A DNA stretch of 64,000 nucleotides from Sphaerochaeta associata. Its GTDB lineage: Bacteria; Spirochaetota; Spirochaetia; Sphaerochaetales; Sphaerochaetaceae. Below the pieces are notes generated by a model, which saw only the letters and a program-made list of their open reading frames with translations, ran no database searches and was not told the origin of the DNA. This document shows positions 44,867-53,947 of this stretch, in pieces. The translations under genes were made by a program, and so were the position numbers. The first letter of the stretch is position 1. Each line of letters starts with the position of its first letter. The DNA lies in contig NZ_CP094929.1 of NCBI RefSeq assembly GCF_022869165.1, positions 1,302,001-1,366,000 on the forward strand, given 5' to 3'.

Positions 44867-44888
44867 CTACTCATACTATAAGAAGTAG
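44867..44888 (+). promoter_or_regulatory. Candidate operator before the TRAP substrate-binding gene
   Basis: 22 bp beginning CTACTCATACT and ending AAGTAG, matching 18 of 22 positions with 54838-54859 before dapA. A further half-site ACTCATAC sits at 44898-44905. It lies just downstream of the -10 element, a repressor position. Confidence 0.6.
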
Positions 44889-44927
44889 CAAAGATGCACT
44901 CATACGTCACTACTATAGGAGGGAGAC

Positions 44928-45980
44928 ATGAAAAAGAACCGAATAGGGTTACTGGTGCTTGCGTTGATACTGGTATCGGGTTTGCTCTTTGCAGCTGCGC
45001 AGGCGGAGACCTCTGCTCCGACGGCAGGAGGAATGGAACCTCTCAAGGCAGCCACGTATTCGTGGACGGCAGGTGGAATGGGAGGCGGCTGGTATACACA
45101 AGCCGGAGCCATGTCGGCAATCGTGAAAAACACATTCCCCGAAATTACCATCAAGGTCATTCCTGGTGGTGGAACAGCTAATCCGCTGGCCGTTGATCAG
45201 GGAAAAGATGACATTGGTTGGGGCGTAGGATATGTCGACAAAGCTGCATACAATGGTGTAGCACCTTTGTATGACAGGGAAGTGAAGAACATCAGGGGCC
45301 TGCTCGGTGGATTCTCCGTTGACTTCTATCACTTCTTGGCTGCAAAATCGACTGGAGTAACCACAATCGACGAATTCGCAGCGAAAATCAAGGCTGGAGA
45401 GAAACTCAACGTTGCCGCTCCGATGCCGGGAACCAGTGAACGTGCCCTTACCACGTTCATCCTTGAGAACTACTACGGTATCTCCTATGAACAAATCGAG
45501 AAGAACGGCGGCAAGTTGTTCCAGGCTGTCTATGGTGACATGGTCAACTATTACAAGGACCGACACGTTGATTACGTTATCGCTTGTCTTGGCCTTCCCG
45601 GAGCAGCAATCACCGAAATGACGATTTCAAGAGATTCCACCATCCTTGAAGCCAGCGACGATTTGATCAAATGGAGCGCGAACACGTATGGTACCGTTGC
45701 TCTTGAAAGCGGTTTGAATGTGATTCCTGCCGGAACCTACAAGGGCATTGATGTGAACAAGAAGGCTATCGGGCACTCAACAGAAATTATTGCTTCCGCA
45801 AAATTGCCTGAGACGGTTGCCTACCATTTCGTCAAGGCTCTCATTGAGAACATTGGTGAAGTCAAGTCCATCAATCCTTCGTTCAATAAGTATTTCACCG
45901 CTGAAACCGCTCCTGTTACCATGGTTCCTCTTCATCCAGGTGCCGAGAAGTATTACAGAGAGGTTGGTTTGTTGAAGTAA
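44928..45980 (+). CDS. TAXI family TRAP transporter substrate-binding protein
   Basis: 350 residues: signal peptide (LLVLALILVSGLLFAAAQA), then the TAXI fold (WTAGGMGGGWYTQAGAMSAI, GGGTANPLAVDQGKDDIGW). It binds the imported acid in the periplasm; TAXI proteins are linked to glutamate, dicarboxylates and other organic acids, but the ligand is not readable. GGAGGG precedes the ATG. A strong terminator follows before the permease gene. Confidence 0.93.
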   Translation: MKKNRIGLLVLALILVSGLLFAAAQAETSAPTAGGMEPLKAATYSWTAGGMGGGWYTQAGAMSAIVKNTFPEITIKVIPGGGTANPLAVDQGKDDIGWGVGYVDKAAYNGVAPLYDREVKNIRGLLGGFSVDFYHFLAAKSTGVTTIDEFAAKIKAGEKLNVAAPMPGTSERALTTFILENYYGISYEQIEKNGGKLFQAVYGDMVNYYKDRHVDYVIACLGLPGAAITEMTISRDSTILEASDDLIKWSANTYGTVALESGLNVIPAGTYKGIDVNKKAIGHSTEIIASAKLPETVAYHFVKALIENIGEVKSINPSFNKYFTAETAPVTMVPLHPGAEKYYREVGLLK

Positions 45981-45998
45981 GTGTACATCGACCATCAA

Positions 45999-46029
45999 AA
46001 ACGGACCTTCCGTACAAGGTCCGTTTTTT
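45999..46029 (+). terminator. Intrinsic terminator between TRAP binding protein and permease
   Basis: AAACGGACCTT (45999-46009) and AAGGTCCGTTT (46016-46026) pair perfectly, followed by TTT. Partial read-through would give more binding protein than permease. Confidence 0.85.
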
Positions 46030-46059
46030 AAAAACTAATACGAAAGTGGAGTGAATACT

Positions 46060-47964
46060 ATGCGTGAATTGAAAGGTTGGTTGAAATGGGTCGTTAGTTT
46101 TTGCCTCGTTGCGGTGGCTGTCTTTCATTTATATACCGCGATATTTGGAGTATTCCAGCCCAGAATTCAACGGGGTATTCACTTGATGGTTCTCTTGCCG
46201 ATGGCCTTTATTCTGTTTCCTGCATCAAAAACAAAGTCGCCTACCGATCGACCATCGGTTTTGGATGTAGTATTGGCCATTCTTGCAATTCTCCCGCCGT
46301 TGTATCTCATGCTGATGGATGCGAAACTGAACCTGCGGTATGAGTTGATCGACCCAGTTACTCCACTGCAGACTATTCTTGGCCTCATCAACATCATATT
46401 GCTGATCGAAGCCGTCCGTCGAGTCGTCGTACCAGCGATGGCCATCCTCATCAGTCTCTTTCTTGTGTACCTGGTCACAGCTCCGTTTCTTGGCGGTATT
46501 TTTTACTCCAAGCCGATGGCTCTCAGCCGCATGGTGGAGATTCTCTACCTCTTTACGAGCGAGGGCATCTACGGTTCCATCATCGGAGTTACTGCGACAC
46601 TGGTTGCTGTATTCGTCATCTTCGGTGCCTTCATGCAGAATACGAAGACCGGCGAGTACTTTACCAATCTGGCAGTCTCGCTTGCAGGAAGATCCATTGG
46701 AGGTCCTGCAAAAATCGCCGTCATCTCAAGCGGCTTGTTCGGTTCGATCAGCGGTGTGGCTGCAGCAAATGTGTATGCAACCGGTGTGTTCACCATTCCC
46801 CTTATGAAGCGCCTGGGCTATCGCAAGCAATTTGCCGGAGCAGTTGAATCAGCCGCCTCCACCGGAGGATTGATCATGCCTCCGATCATGGGAGCCGGAG
46901 CGTTCGTCATGTCAGAAATCACCGGTATTGCCTATGTTCATATCATTAAGGCAGCAGTTATCGGTGCAATTTTCTACTATCTGAGTATTCTCATTAAAGT
47001 TCACTTCGAGGCCAAGAAGGAGAATCTTCGTGGCATGGATGAGAGCGAAATCATATCGACGAAACAGGTCCTAAAAGATTCGTATCAGTTGATACCCCTT
47101 ATCGTTCTCGTCATTTTCCTGGTCATCGGGTATTCACCGTTCATGGCAGCAGTCTACGGTATATTGGCGACCTTCCTGATGACCTTCCTCAAACGCGACA
47201 CATGGATGACTCCAAAAAAGCTGTACGAAACCTTCGAGTTGTCGGGAAAGAACCTGATCATGCTTGCAGTGACGTGCGCCGGAGCCGGAATGGTCATAAG
47301 CATCGTAACGTATACCGGCCTCGCGTTGGGAATAGCTTCGGTCATCCAATCGTGGTCGGGCGGGTTTTTACTCCCTGCATTGATGCTCATCATGGTTACC
47401 TCGATTCTGATGGGCATGGGCATGCCGTGTACGCCTGCCTACATCGTTGCCGTGACCATCGGTGGGCCCGCCCTTCAGGCATTGGGTATCGATGTTCTGA
47501 CCGCACACCTGTTTGTATTCTATTTTGCAATTCTGGCTGAAGTGACGCCTCCTGTGAGCATCGCCAGTTATTGCGGGGCTGCCATTGCCGGTTCCGATCC
47601 TTTGAAGACTGGTTGGGAAGCGCTTCGTCTGGCATTGGTAGGGTTCATTATCCCGTACATATTTGTATATAACCCTGCTTTCCTGATGAGAGGAAACTTT
47701 CTTGAAATAATGGCTCTTTGTATTATCGTATTTTATGCTATTATAACTATGGCATCATCGATGCGCGGCTACTTCAATAGGATTCTGAAACTATGGGAAC
47801 GATTAGCATTAGGAGCCTTGACGGTAGGTATGGTCATCGTTGCATGTACACCAAAAATCATGCACTCGTATACGGTTGATATTGCCCTGATCATTTCGGC
47901 GGTCGTCATCCTCGTGTTCGTTGTATTGGCAAAACTGAAAAAGAAGGTTCTCTCTCCGGCCTGA
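46060..47964 (+). CDS. TRAP transporter fused permease (DctQ-DctM type)
   Basis: 634 residues, around seventeen hydrophobic segments: an N-terminal four-helix DctQ-like part fused to the DctM channel part, as usual for TAXI systems. Conserved PLMKRLGYRKQFAGAVESAAS and GGLIMPPIMGAGAFVM, and MGMPCTPAYIV. Secondary uptake driven by an ion gradient. GGAG precedes ATG 46060. Followed at 117 bp by asd. Confidence 0.94.
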   Translation: MRELKGWLKWVVSFCLVAVAVFHLYTAIFGVFQPRIQRGIHLMVLLPMAFILFPASKTKSPTDRPSVLDVVLAILAILPPLYLMLMDAKLNLRYELIDPVTPLQTILGLINIILLIEAVRRVVVPAMAILISLFLVYLVTAPFLGGIFYSKPMALSRMVEILYLFTSEGIYGSIIGVTATLVAVFVIFGAFMQNTKTGEYFTNLAVSLAGRSIGGPAKIAVISSGLFGSISGVAAANVYATGVFTIPLMKRLGYRKQFAGAVESAASTGGLIMPPIMGAGAFVMSEITGIAYVHIIKAAVIGAIFYYLSILIKVHFEAKKENLRGMDESEIISTKQVLKDSYQLIPLIVLVIFLVIGYSPFMAAVYGILATFLMTFLKRDTWMTPKKLYETFELSGKNLIMLAVTCAGAGMVISIVTYTGLALGIASVIQSWSGGFLLPALMLIMVTSILMGMGMPCTPAYIVAVTIGGPALQALGIDVLTAHLFVFYFAILAEVTPPVSIASYCGAAIAGSDPLKTGWEALRLALVGFIIPYIFVYNPAFLMRGNFLEIMALCIIVFYAIITMASSMRGYFNRILKLWERLALGALTVGMVIVACTPKIMHSYTVDIALIISAVVILVFVVLAKLKKKVLSPA

Positions 47965-48052
47965 TGTTGAGAGTGTATTTCTAGGGATTAACGCCATCGA
48001 GCAAGATGGTTCAGCTGGTTACGCGATTGGTAAAAGACATAAAGGAAGTACT

Positions 48053-48085
48053 ATGCGTAACCGGCAGGGAAGGTGGTATATATGA
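48053..48085 (+). CDS. Possible 10-residue leader peptide coupled to asd
   Basis: ATG at 48053 has AAAGGAAG 4 nt upstream and reads MRNRQGRWYI, ending in TGA that overlaps the asd ATG by ATGA. The start lies in one arm of an 8-bp inverted repeat (GGTTACGC 48017-48024 / GCGTAACC 48055-48062). No run of one regulatory amino acid is present, so translational coupling rather than classical attenuation is more likely. Confidence 0.35.
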   Translation: MRNRQGRWYI

Positions 48086-49098
48086 GATCATATCGAGTTG
48101 CGGTTGTAGGTGCATTGGGAGCGGTAGGCCAGCAGATGGTGAGAATCCTTGAACGGTCCTCTTTGGCCGTATCTTCGCTCAAGCCGCTGGATATTGAAGA
48201 GAATGCGGGAAAGCAGGTCTCGTTCAGGGACAAGATGTGGACGGTCGAGACATCGGGCAAGGGCAAGTTCATTGACGTCGACATCGCTTTGTTCTCCGCT
48301 GGAGCTGAAGCGAGTGAGATCCTGGCTCCGATAGCGGTTTCGGAAGGGGCGGTCGTCATCGACAACTCGAGTCAATGGCGCATGACCGATGGTGTCCCCT
48401 TGGTGATTCCCGAGGTCAATCCCGAAGCCTTGCGCTCGCATAAGGGCCTGATAGCAAACCCCAACTGCTCGACCATCCAGATGTTGGTCGCACTGAAGCC
48501 GTTGCATGATGCATTCACCATCAAGCGTGTTGTGGTTTCGACCTATCAGGCCGTCTCGGGCAGCGGCGCTGCTGCGATTCGCGAATTGCGTGAGCAGACG
48601 CAAGCGGTATTGGACGGCAGGCAAGCTGTCGCACAGGTGTATCCGCATCCAATAGCATTCAACGCATTACCGCAAATTGATGTCTTCTTGGAGAATGGAT
48701 ATACCAAGGAAGAGATGAAGATGGTCAACGAAACACACAAGATGCTCGATCCAAATATTCTCGTCAGTCCGACTGCTGTCAGGATTCCAGTCTTCAGAGG
48801 CCACAGCGAGTCCATCAATCTTGAGTTTGAAAAACCATTCGAACTTGAAAAGGTTTTTGAGCTGTACAAGCATGCTCCGGGGGTCCGGCTCGTAGACGAT
48901 CCTGGACACCTGGCGTATCCGTTGGCCCTTGATGCAGAGGATCGTTACGAAGTCTTTGTTGGAAGACTCAGAAGAGACCCGTCGATCGAGAATGGTCTGA
49001 ATATGTGGGTGGTTTCTGATAATCTCCTTAAAGGAGCAGCGCTCAATACTGTACAGATCGCCGAGAAACTGGTCGAGATGGATTTGATTGGTCGTTGA
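48082..49098 (+). CDS. asd: Aspartate-semialdehyde dehydrogenase
   Basis: 338 residues. NADP-binding VVGALGAVGQQMV, active cysteine in ANPNCSTIQM, VSTYQAVSGSGAAA, histidine in RGHSESINLEF. Makes aspartate 4-semialdehyde, the DapA substrate. Located between the TRAP permease and the dehydrogenase complex, not next to an aspartokinase. ATG 48082 preferred over GTG 48073. Confidence 0.95.
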   Translation: MRSYRVAVVGALGAVGQQMVRILERSSLAVSSLKPLDIEENAGKQVSFRDKMWTVETSGKGKFIDVDIALFSAGAEASEILAPIAVSEGAVVIDNSSQWRMTDGVPLVIPEVNPEALRSHKGLIANPNCSTIQMLVALKPLHDAFTIKRVVVSTYQAVSGSGAAAIRELREQTQAVLDGRQAVAQVYPHPIAFNALPQIDVFLENGYTKEEMKMVNETHKMLDPNILVSPTAVRIPVFRGHSESINLEFEKPFELEKVFELYKHAPGVRLVDDPGHLAYPLALDAEDRYEVFVGRLRRDPSIENGLNMWVVSDNLLKGAALNTVQIAEKLVEMDLIGR

Positions 49099-49132
49099 TC
49101 GTGCTGTCGACGCTATAAAGGAGATGAAGTAC

Positions 49133-50308
49133 ATGACACGTTCTGCCGACGTATTGGTTATCGGTGGGGGCATAATCGGCCTTTCCTGTGGGTTTTACCT
49201 CTCAAAGCGGGGTAAGCGGGTGTTTGTACTCGATACCGGCGGGTTTGCCGATGGAGCATCCGGTGCATGCGATGACATGATACTATTCCAGTCCAAGAAA
49301 CCCGGTATCAATCTTGAACTGACATTTGAGAGTTTGGAGCTGTATAAATCGTTACTTACCGAATTGGGTGGTGATCTTGGATTTGCGAACTTGGGAGGAA
49401 TGGTCCTGATTGAAAACCAACAGGAGTTGGAGATCATGGAGGAATTCGTTGCACAGCAACGCTCCTACGGTCTTGATGTCGAGGTGATCGATAAGCGTGA
49501 GATGCTCAAGAAGCAACCCTTTCTCAGCGACCATATCATAGCTTCCACCTACAGCAGGATGGATTCCCAAGTCGATCCTTTTGCGGTTATGCGAGGCTTT
49601 GAACGTAAAGGTACCTCCTACGGAATGAAAGTCTTCAGGCGCAACGGGGTCGTAGGGATCGATCGCATCGGTACAGGTGATTTTCAGGTAGGTACCGTAG
49701 ATGGTACTATCTTCCAGGCTCCAGTGGTTATTAATGCTGCTGGAACGTGGGCTGGACAAATCGGTGCGATGGTTGCGGCCAATGTGCCGATTACGCCCAA
49801 ACGTGGTCAGATTGTCATAACCGAGCGTGTACCGCCGATAGGCGATACCAATATTTGGAGTGCGAAATATCTGGTGACCAAATTACGAAGTGATGTTGTT
49901 GTCGATTTGAATGAAGACGAGCGGTCCCTTGGCTTGTCCCTGGCATTAACCCGCTCTGGTGGTGATACGTATCTGATAGGCAGCACCCGTGAATTCGTAG
50001 GCTTTGATAAGCGTACCACAATTGCAGGAATCAGGGCGATCATCAATCAGACGCTCAAGGTTGTGCCGAAGCTACGGGAAGTCAACTTCATCCGCTCGAT
50101 TGCAGGCTTGAGGCCTTCTACGCCGGACGGTAGGATGTTGTTGGGTGAGCATGCCGGCATCGAAGGCTTTTTTACTGCAGCAGGGCATGAAGGCGATGGT
50201 ATCGCACTCGCCCCGATTACCGGTAAACTCTTGGCATCGATGGTATGCCACGATCCGGTTGACCAACGATTGGACGAGTTGTCGCCCAACAGATTCGCAA
50301 AATCCTAA
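49133..50308 (+). CDS. FAD-dependent amino-acid/amine dehydrogenase (DadA/HcnC family)
   Basis: 391 residues. FAD motif VLVIGGGIIGLSCGFYLSKRG, DAO-family C-terminal RPSTPDGRMLLGEHAGIEGFFTAAGHEGDGIALAP split over the flavin site. Catalytic subunit that would oxidise a secondary or alpha-amino group. Followed by BFD, 2Fe-2S, NAD/FAD and 4Fe-4S genes in one tight operon, the arrangement of dye-linked proline, hydroxyproline or opine dehydrogenases. Substrate unknown. ATG 49133 is 9 nt after AAGGAG. Confidence 0.88.
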   Translation: MTRSADVLVIGGGIIGLSCGFYLSKRGKRVFVLDTGGFADGASGACDDMILFQSKKPGINLELTFESLELYKSLLTELGGDLGFANLGGMVLIENQQELEIMEEFVAQQRSYGLDVEVIDKREMLKKQPFLSDHIIASTYSRMDSQVDPFAVMRGFERKGTSYGMKVFRRNGVVGIDRIGTGDFQVGTVDGTIFQAPVVINAAGTWAGQIGAMVAANVPITPKRGQIVITERVPPIGDTNIWSAKYLVTKLRSDVVVDLNEDERSLGLSLALTRSGGDTYLIGSTREFVGFDKRTTIAGIRAIINQTLKVVPKLREVNFIRSIAGLRPSTPDGRMLLGEHAGIEGFFTAAGHEGDGIALAPITGKLLASMVCHDPVDQRLDELSPNRFAKS

Positions 50309-50320
50309 GGAGGACCAAAT

Positions 50321-50614
50321 ATGACCGACGATAAGGACATGTTCATCTGTCGTTGTGAGGAAGTCACCCTGCGTGAGATTGAACAGGCGATAGACGAAGG
50401 TTTTGTAACCGTTACGGATATCAAGCGAGTAACGCGTGCAGGAATGGGCCTCTGCCAAGGGAGAACCTGCACCAAGACCATTGCAAGAATCATTTCCCAG
50501 CGTACCGGTAAACCGCTTGATGAGGTCCTGCCAAAATCCTACCGATCGCCGGTGCGACCGCAAAAGATGCAGGCAGTCGAGAATGAGGAGTTTAACGATG
50601 CAAAGAATTCTTGA
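50321..50614 (+). CDS. BFD-like [2Fe-2S] protein
   Basis: 97 residues; four cysteines in FICRCEEVTLREI and GMGLCQGRTCTKT, the bacterioferritin-associated-ferredoxin fold also found as a subunit or domain in amine dehydrogenase complexes. AGGAGG precedes the ATG; overlaps the next gene by 17 nt. Confidence 0.9.
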   Translation: MTDDKDMFICRCEEVTLREIEQAIDEGFVTVTDIKRVTRAGMGLCQGRTCTKTIARIISQRTGKPLDEVLPKSYRSPVRPQKMQAVENEEFNDAKNS

Positions 50615-50924
50615 GCATCCGATACTTGGTCCGCTCCCCGAGGAGGAGAAGGTTACCATATATGTCGATGGAGAACCTGTCGAGGCGAGAAAAGGGGAGA
50701 TGATAGCGGCAACGCTCATGGCTACAGGCAAGCCTTATTTCCGCAAGACGGTCAAGCGGCATGAACCGCGTAGCATCTTTTGCGGCATCGGGCGTTGTAC
50801 CGATTGCGTCATGACAGTCAACGGGATTCCTAATGTCCGCACCTGTGTAACGGCAGTCGAAGACGGGATGGTGATCGAGACTCAGATGGGATTCGGCGAT
50901 TGGGGAGGAAACGATAGCAAATGA
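50598..50924 (+). CDS. [2Fe-2S] ferredoxin-like subunit (HcnA type)
   Basis: 108 residues. Plant-type cluster in IFCGIGRCTDCVMTVNG with a fourth Cys in VRTC. Matches the small subunit of HcnABC, opine oxidase and D-hydroxyproline dehydrogenase complexes. GAGGAG before the ATG; its TGA overlaps the next ATG. Confidence 0.9.
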   Translation: MQRILEHPILGPLPEEEKVTIYVDGEPVEARKGEMIAATLMATGKPYFRKTVKRHEPRSIFCGIGRCTDCVMTVNGIPNVRTCVTAVEDGMVIETQMGFGDWGGNDSK

Positions 50925-52012
50925 TGGAACGTGATATAGTTGTTATCGGATCTGGTCCGGCTGGATTGTGTGCGGCCATTGAGGCTGCCGAGGCCGGGGC
51001 AAAGGTGCTGTTGGTTGACGAAAACGCAAAACCAGGCGGGCAGTTGTTCAAGCAAATACATAAGTTTTTCGGTTCACGAGAACATAGTGCAGGTGTACGT
51101 GGGATCGATATCGGAACCTTGTTGCTGAAGAAGGCCGAGGACCTGAATATTGAAGTCTGGCTCAATACTGAAGCCTGCGGAATATTCGATCAGGATAAGG
51201 TCTGGGTGGTGCGGGATAAAAGCAAATCCATGACCATTCATGCAAAGCGCATCATCCTGGCTACCGGAGCCAATGAGAATGTGGTCAACTTCCCCGGCTG
51301 GACACTTCCGGGCGTTATGGGAGCCGGGGCGGCACAGACCATGATCAACCTTCACCGGGTTCTTCCAGGGAAGAAAATTCTCATGATCGGCTCGGGAAAT
51401 GTCGGCGTCATCGTATCGTATCAGTTGCTTCAGGCGGGAGCGGAGGTCAAGGCGGTTGTAGAGGCAGCCCCGCAGCTCGGCGGCTATGGCGTCCATACGG
51501 CCAAGGTAAGGCGGGCGGGAGTCCCTTTTTATACTGGACATACCGTACTCGAGGCGAGGGGAACCGATCACGTCGAATCAGCGGTGATTGTACAGCTTGA
51601 TGCTTCTTGGAAACCGATTCCAGGTACTGAATTTGAATTGGATGTCGATACCATCTGCATTGCCGCAGGTCTCACTCCTGCAGTGGAATTGGCCTTTGGA
51701 GCCGGTTGTCGTTCAGTGAATAGTCCTGTATTGGGGGGATTGGTGCCATGGCACGACCAGAGGATGTGTACGAGCATACCCTCCATCTATATTGCAGGAG
51801 ATGTTTCAGGAGTTGAAGAAGCCAGTACTGCAATGGAAGAAGGACGCATGGCCGGATTATCAGCCGCTGATTCGCTTGGATATCTTGAGGAATCACGGTA
51901 TAAAGCCCGATTTGAAGCGATCAACCATAATTTGTTGGCGTTGCGATCAGGGATGTTCGGACAAAAAAGACGTGATGCGAAAGAAGCCATCATGGCTGCC
52001 AGCAAAGGATGA
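50921..52012 (+). CDS. NAD(P)/FAD-dependent oxidoreductase (HcnB type)
   Basis: 363 residues. FAD motif VIGSGPAGLCAAIEAAEAG, GGQLFKQ, and a second nucleotide site MIGSGNVGVIVSYQLLQAG; C-terminal YIAGDVSGVEEASTAMEEG. Links the dehydrogenase flavin to NAD or another carrier through the Fe-S subunits. Unlike many HcnB proteins the BFD-type domain is a separate gene here. Confidence 0.9.
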   Translation: MMERDIVVIGSGPAGLCAAIEAAEAGAKVLLVDENAKPGGQLFKQIHKFFGSREHSAGVRGIDIGTLLLKKAEDLNIEVWLNTEACGIFDQDKVWVVRDKSKSMTIHAKRIILATGANENVVNFPGWTLPGVMGAGAAQTMINLHRVLPGKKILMIGSGNVGVIVSYQLLQAGAEVKAVVEAAPQLGGYGVHTAKVRRAGVPFYTGHTVLEARGTDHVESAVIVQLDASWKPIPGTEFELDVDTICIAAGLTPAVELAFGAGCRSVNSPVLGGLVPWHDQRMCTSIPSIYIAGDVSGVEEASTAMEEGRMAGLSAADSLGYLEESRYKARFEAINHNLLALRSGMFGQKRRDAKEAIMAASKG

Positions 52013-52017
52013 ACGAG

Positions 52018-52545
52018 ATGGACAACCACAATGAGACAGAAGGGAGACTCAAGACTACCGGTGCGGCAAGCCTCGCCGAATTGCACGCAACAAAGGAATA
52101 TATCCTTCCCGACGAGCATATGAAGCATCCTGTCGCAGTCATCGAATGCATCGAGGCAATCCCCTGCAATCCATGCGAGACGGCGTGCCCCGTTCATGCC
52201 ATCACCGTAGGTTCAGAGATCACCAACCTGCCGGTGATCGATATTGAAACCTGCACCGGCTGCGGCTTGTGCGTTGCGGCATGTCCTGGCTTGGCCATCT
52301 ATCTCAAGCAGAAGGAGTATGCGAAGGGTTTGTCCTTTATCGCTTTCCCGTTCGAATATGTGCCGCTGCCCGAGGCAGGCCAAGTAATAGATATGGTCGA
52401 TCGCCACGGCAGGGTTGTATGCAAGGGGACTGTGATCAAGGTTGCAACAATCAAGAAGTTCAATAGAACGGCAATCATCCATGCAACCTACCCGGTCGAG
52501 CAATACGAACAGGTGGTGAACATGCAGCGTTTGGCCCGAGACTAA
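52018..52545 (+). CDS. 4Fe-4S dicluster-type ferredoxin subunit
   Basis: 175 residues. Cysteines in PCNPCETACPVHAIT and a full CTGCGLCVAACP motif, then a C-terminal beta domain (VDRHGRVVCKGTVIKV). Corresponds to the ferredoxin-like subunit of archaeal dye-linked proline dehydrogenase complexes. Start at 52018 has AGGA 8 nt upstream; 52009 is an alternative. Converges with and overlaps dapB by 4 nt. Confidence 0.87.
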   Translation: MDNHNETEGRLKTTGAASLAELHATKEYILPDEHMKHPVAVIECIEAIPCNPCETACPVHAITVGSEITNLPVIDIETCTGCGLCVAACPGLAIYLKQKEYAKGLSFIAFPFEYVPLPEAGQVIDMVDRHGRVVCKGTVIKVATIKKFNRTAIIHATYPVEQYEQVVNMQRLARD

Positions 52546-53756
52546 ATGGCAAACTCTTCCTTGATGATCCTGATCGCCTTATCAACGTCGGTGGAATAGA
52601 TTGCATACTCAATCTTGTTCTCCGATGTTGTAACAGCGAAAATTGAAATATCCGCTTTCGCCATACAAGAGAATACCTTGTACGCTACACCCGACTGGAA
52701 TTCCATGCCGGGGCCTTCCACGGACAGCTTGGTGATATTCTCCGAAATTGTTGCCTTGGTCTCTCCCTGAGTCTCCGTCAACGTGGCGATTACGTCCCTG
52801 GTCTTTATAAGATCCTTCCGATTAATCGTAAAGGCAATTGCAATATGTCCGTTGGTTGCCCCGGTATGGCTGATCATGTCGATGAATACATCGTTTGATG
52901 CCAACGCCCCATACAGGTCGGTGACGATGGACATGTTCCTTGGGATATTCTCTATCGATACAAGTACTTGATCCGGTTGTGCCAAAAGTGTCGTAATTGC
53001 GCTTTTTGCGGTAATCATATCCTGCATCGTATACATGCCGGGCTTTTGTTCAAAGATGTAGGAAGCCGCCAACACCGCACCGGTTGCAAATACCTGTCGT
53101 GAAAAGGCTTGATGGGCGATGGTGATTACCTCGTCCTTGCCTGCAAAGAACACTTCGTGCTCTCCGACGATTGTTCCGCCGCGCAGTGAATGGATGCCCA
53201 GCTCATCACTGCTGCGCTGAGCCTCTCCTCCCTGTCTGCCGTATACATATCTCAGTTTCTTGGTCCTGCCTTCATTGACCGAATCTGCTAGCATCAACGC
53301 GGTTCCGCTGGGAGCATCCTTTTTCAGATTATGATGTTTTTCGATGATTTCCACATCGAATTGTTCTCCCAGCACCTTTGCTGCATGCTTGATCAGCTGC
53401 TGGACAAGGTTGACTCCAAGTGACATGCTTCCGCTGCGGAAAACAGGGATTGTATCAGCTGCCTTTGCCAATAAATCCAATTCCAATGTTGCAAGTCCTG
53501 TAGTTGCGACAACAACGGCAAGTCTGCGTTCGATGGCGACATCGAGATAGTCGTGCAGCGATTTGGGTGAAGAAAAGTCAAGTAGTACGTCTGCTTCGAC
53601 GGGGCAGGCGAGCAGGCTCTGATATACCGGATAGGCTCGCTCGCTTGGATATACATCGATTCCCGCAACGATGGATAGATTGTCCAGCCGCTCTGTCATC
53701 GATGTAATGACTTGTCCCATTCTTCCACTGCAACCGTATAGAATTACTCTCACCAT
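52542..53756 (-). CDS. dapB: 4-hydroxy-tetrahydrodipicolinate reductase fused to aspartokinase-like ACT domains
   Basis: 404 residues. Residues 1-about 245 are a normal DapB: VILYGCSGRMGQ, catalytic KHHNLKKDAPSGTA. From about 262 on comes a pair of ACT domains (VLVSIENIPRNMSIVTDLYG, KLSVEGPGMEFQSGVAYKVF) like the lysine-binding tail of aspartokinase. This implies feedback control of the reductase by an amino acid. DapB is normally about 250-270 residues without ACT. ATG 53756 has AGGA 8 nt upstream. Confidence 0.9.
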   Translation of the reverse strand: MVRVILYGCSGRMGQVITSMTERLDNLSIVAGIDVYPSERAYPVYQSLLACPVEADVLLDFSSPKSLHDYLDVAIERRLAVVVATTGLATLELDLLAKAADTIPVFRSGSMSLGVNLVQQLIKHAAKVLGEQFDVEIIEKHHNLKKDAPSGTALMLADSVNEGRTKKLRYVYGRQGGEAQRSSDELGIHSLRGGTIVGEHEVFFAGKDEVITIAHQAFSRQVFATGAVLAASYIFEQKPGMYTMQDMITAKSAITTLLAQPDQVLVSIENIPRNMSIVTDLYGALASNDVFIDMISHTGATNGHIAIAFTINRKDLIKTRDVIATLTETQGETKATISENITKLSVEGPGMEFQSGVAYKVFSCMAKADISIFAVTTSENKIEYAIYSTDVDKAIRIIKEEFAI

Positions 53757-53868
53757 ACAAAACATCCTGTTAGTAAATTTGTATGTATGTTATTCTAAAA
53801 ACAATAATGAATCAATAATAACATAAAAATATTTTGCATTAGTTTATGAATGGTTGGTGTAATGAATG

Positions 53869-53892
53869 CCCCCTGACAAATAAAGTCGGGGG
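53869..53892 (-). terminator. G+C-rich hairpin after dapA
   Basis: CCCCC-T-GAC (53869-53877) with GTC-GGGGG (53885-53892), one bulge. No T-tail on the minus strand; may reduce read-through from dapA into dapB. Confidence 0.4.
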
Positions 53893-53947
53893 ACATGTTC
53901 TCATTGGATTCGCGGGTCTCTTTTCCAAGGCCTGCTGCCATGAACCG

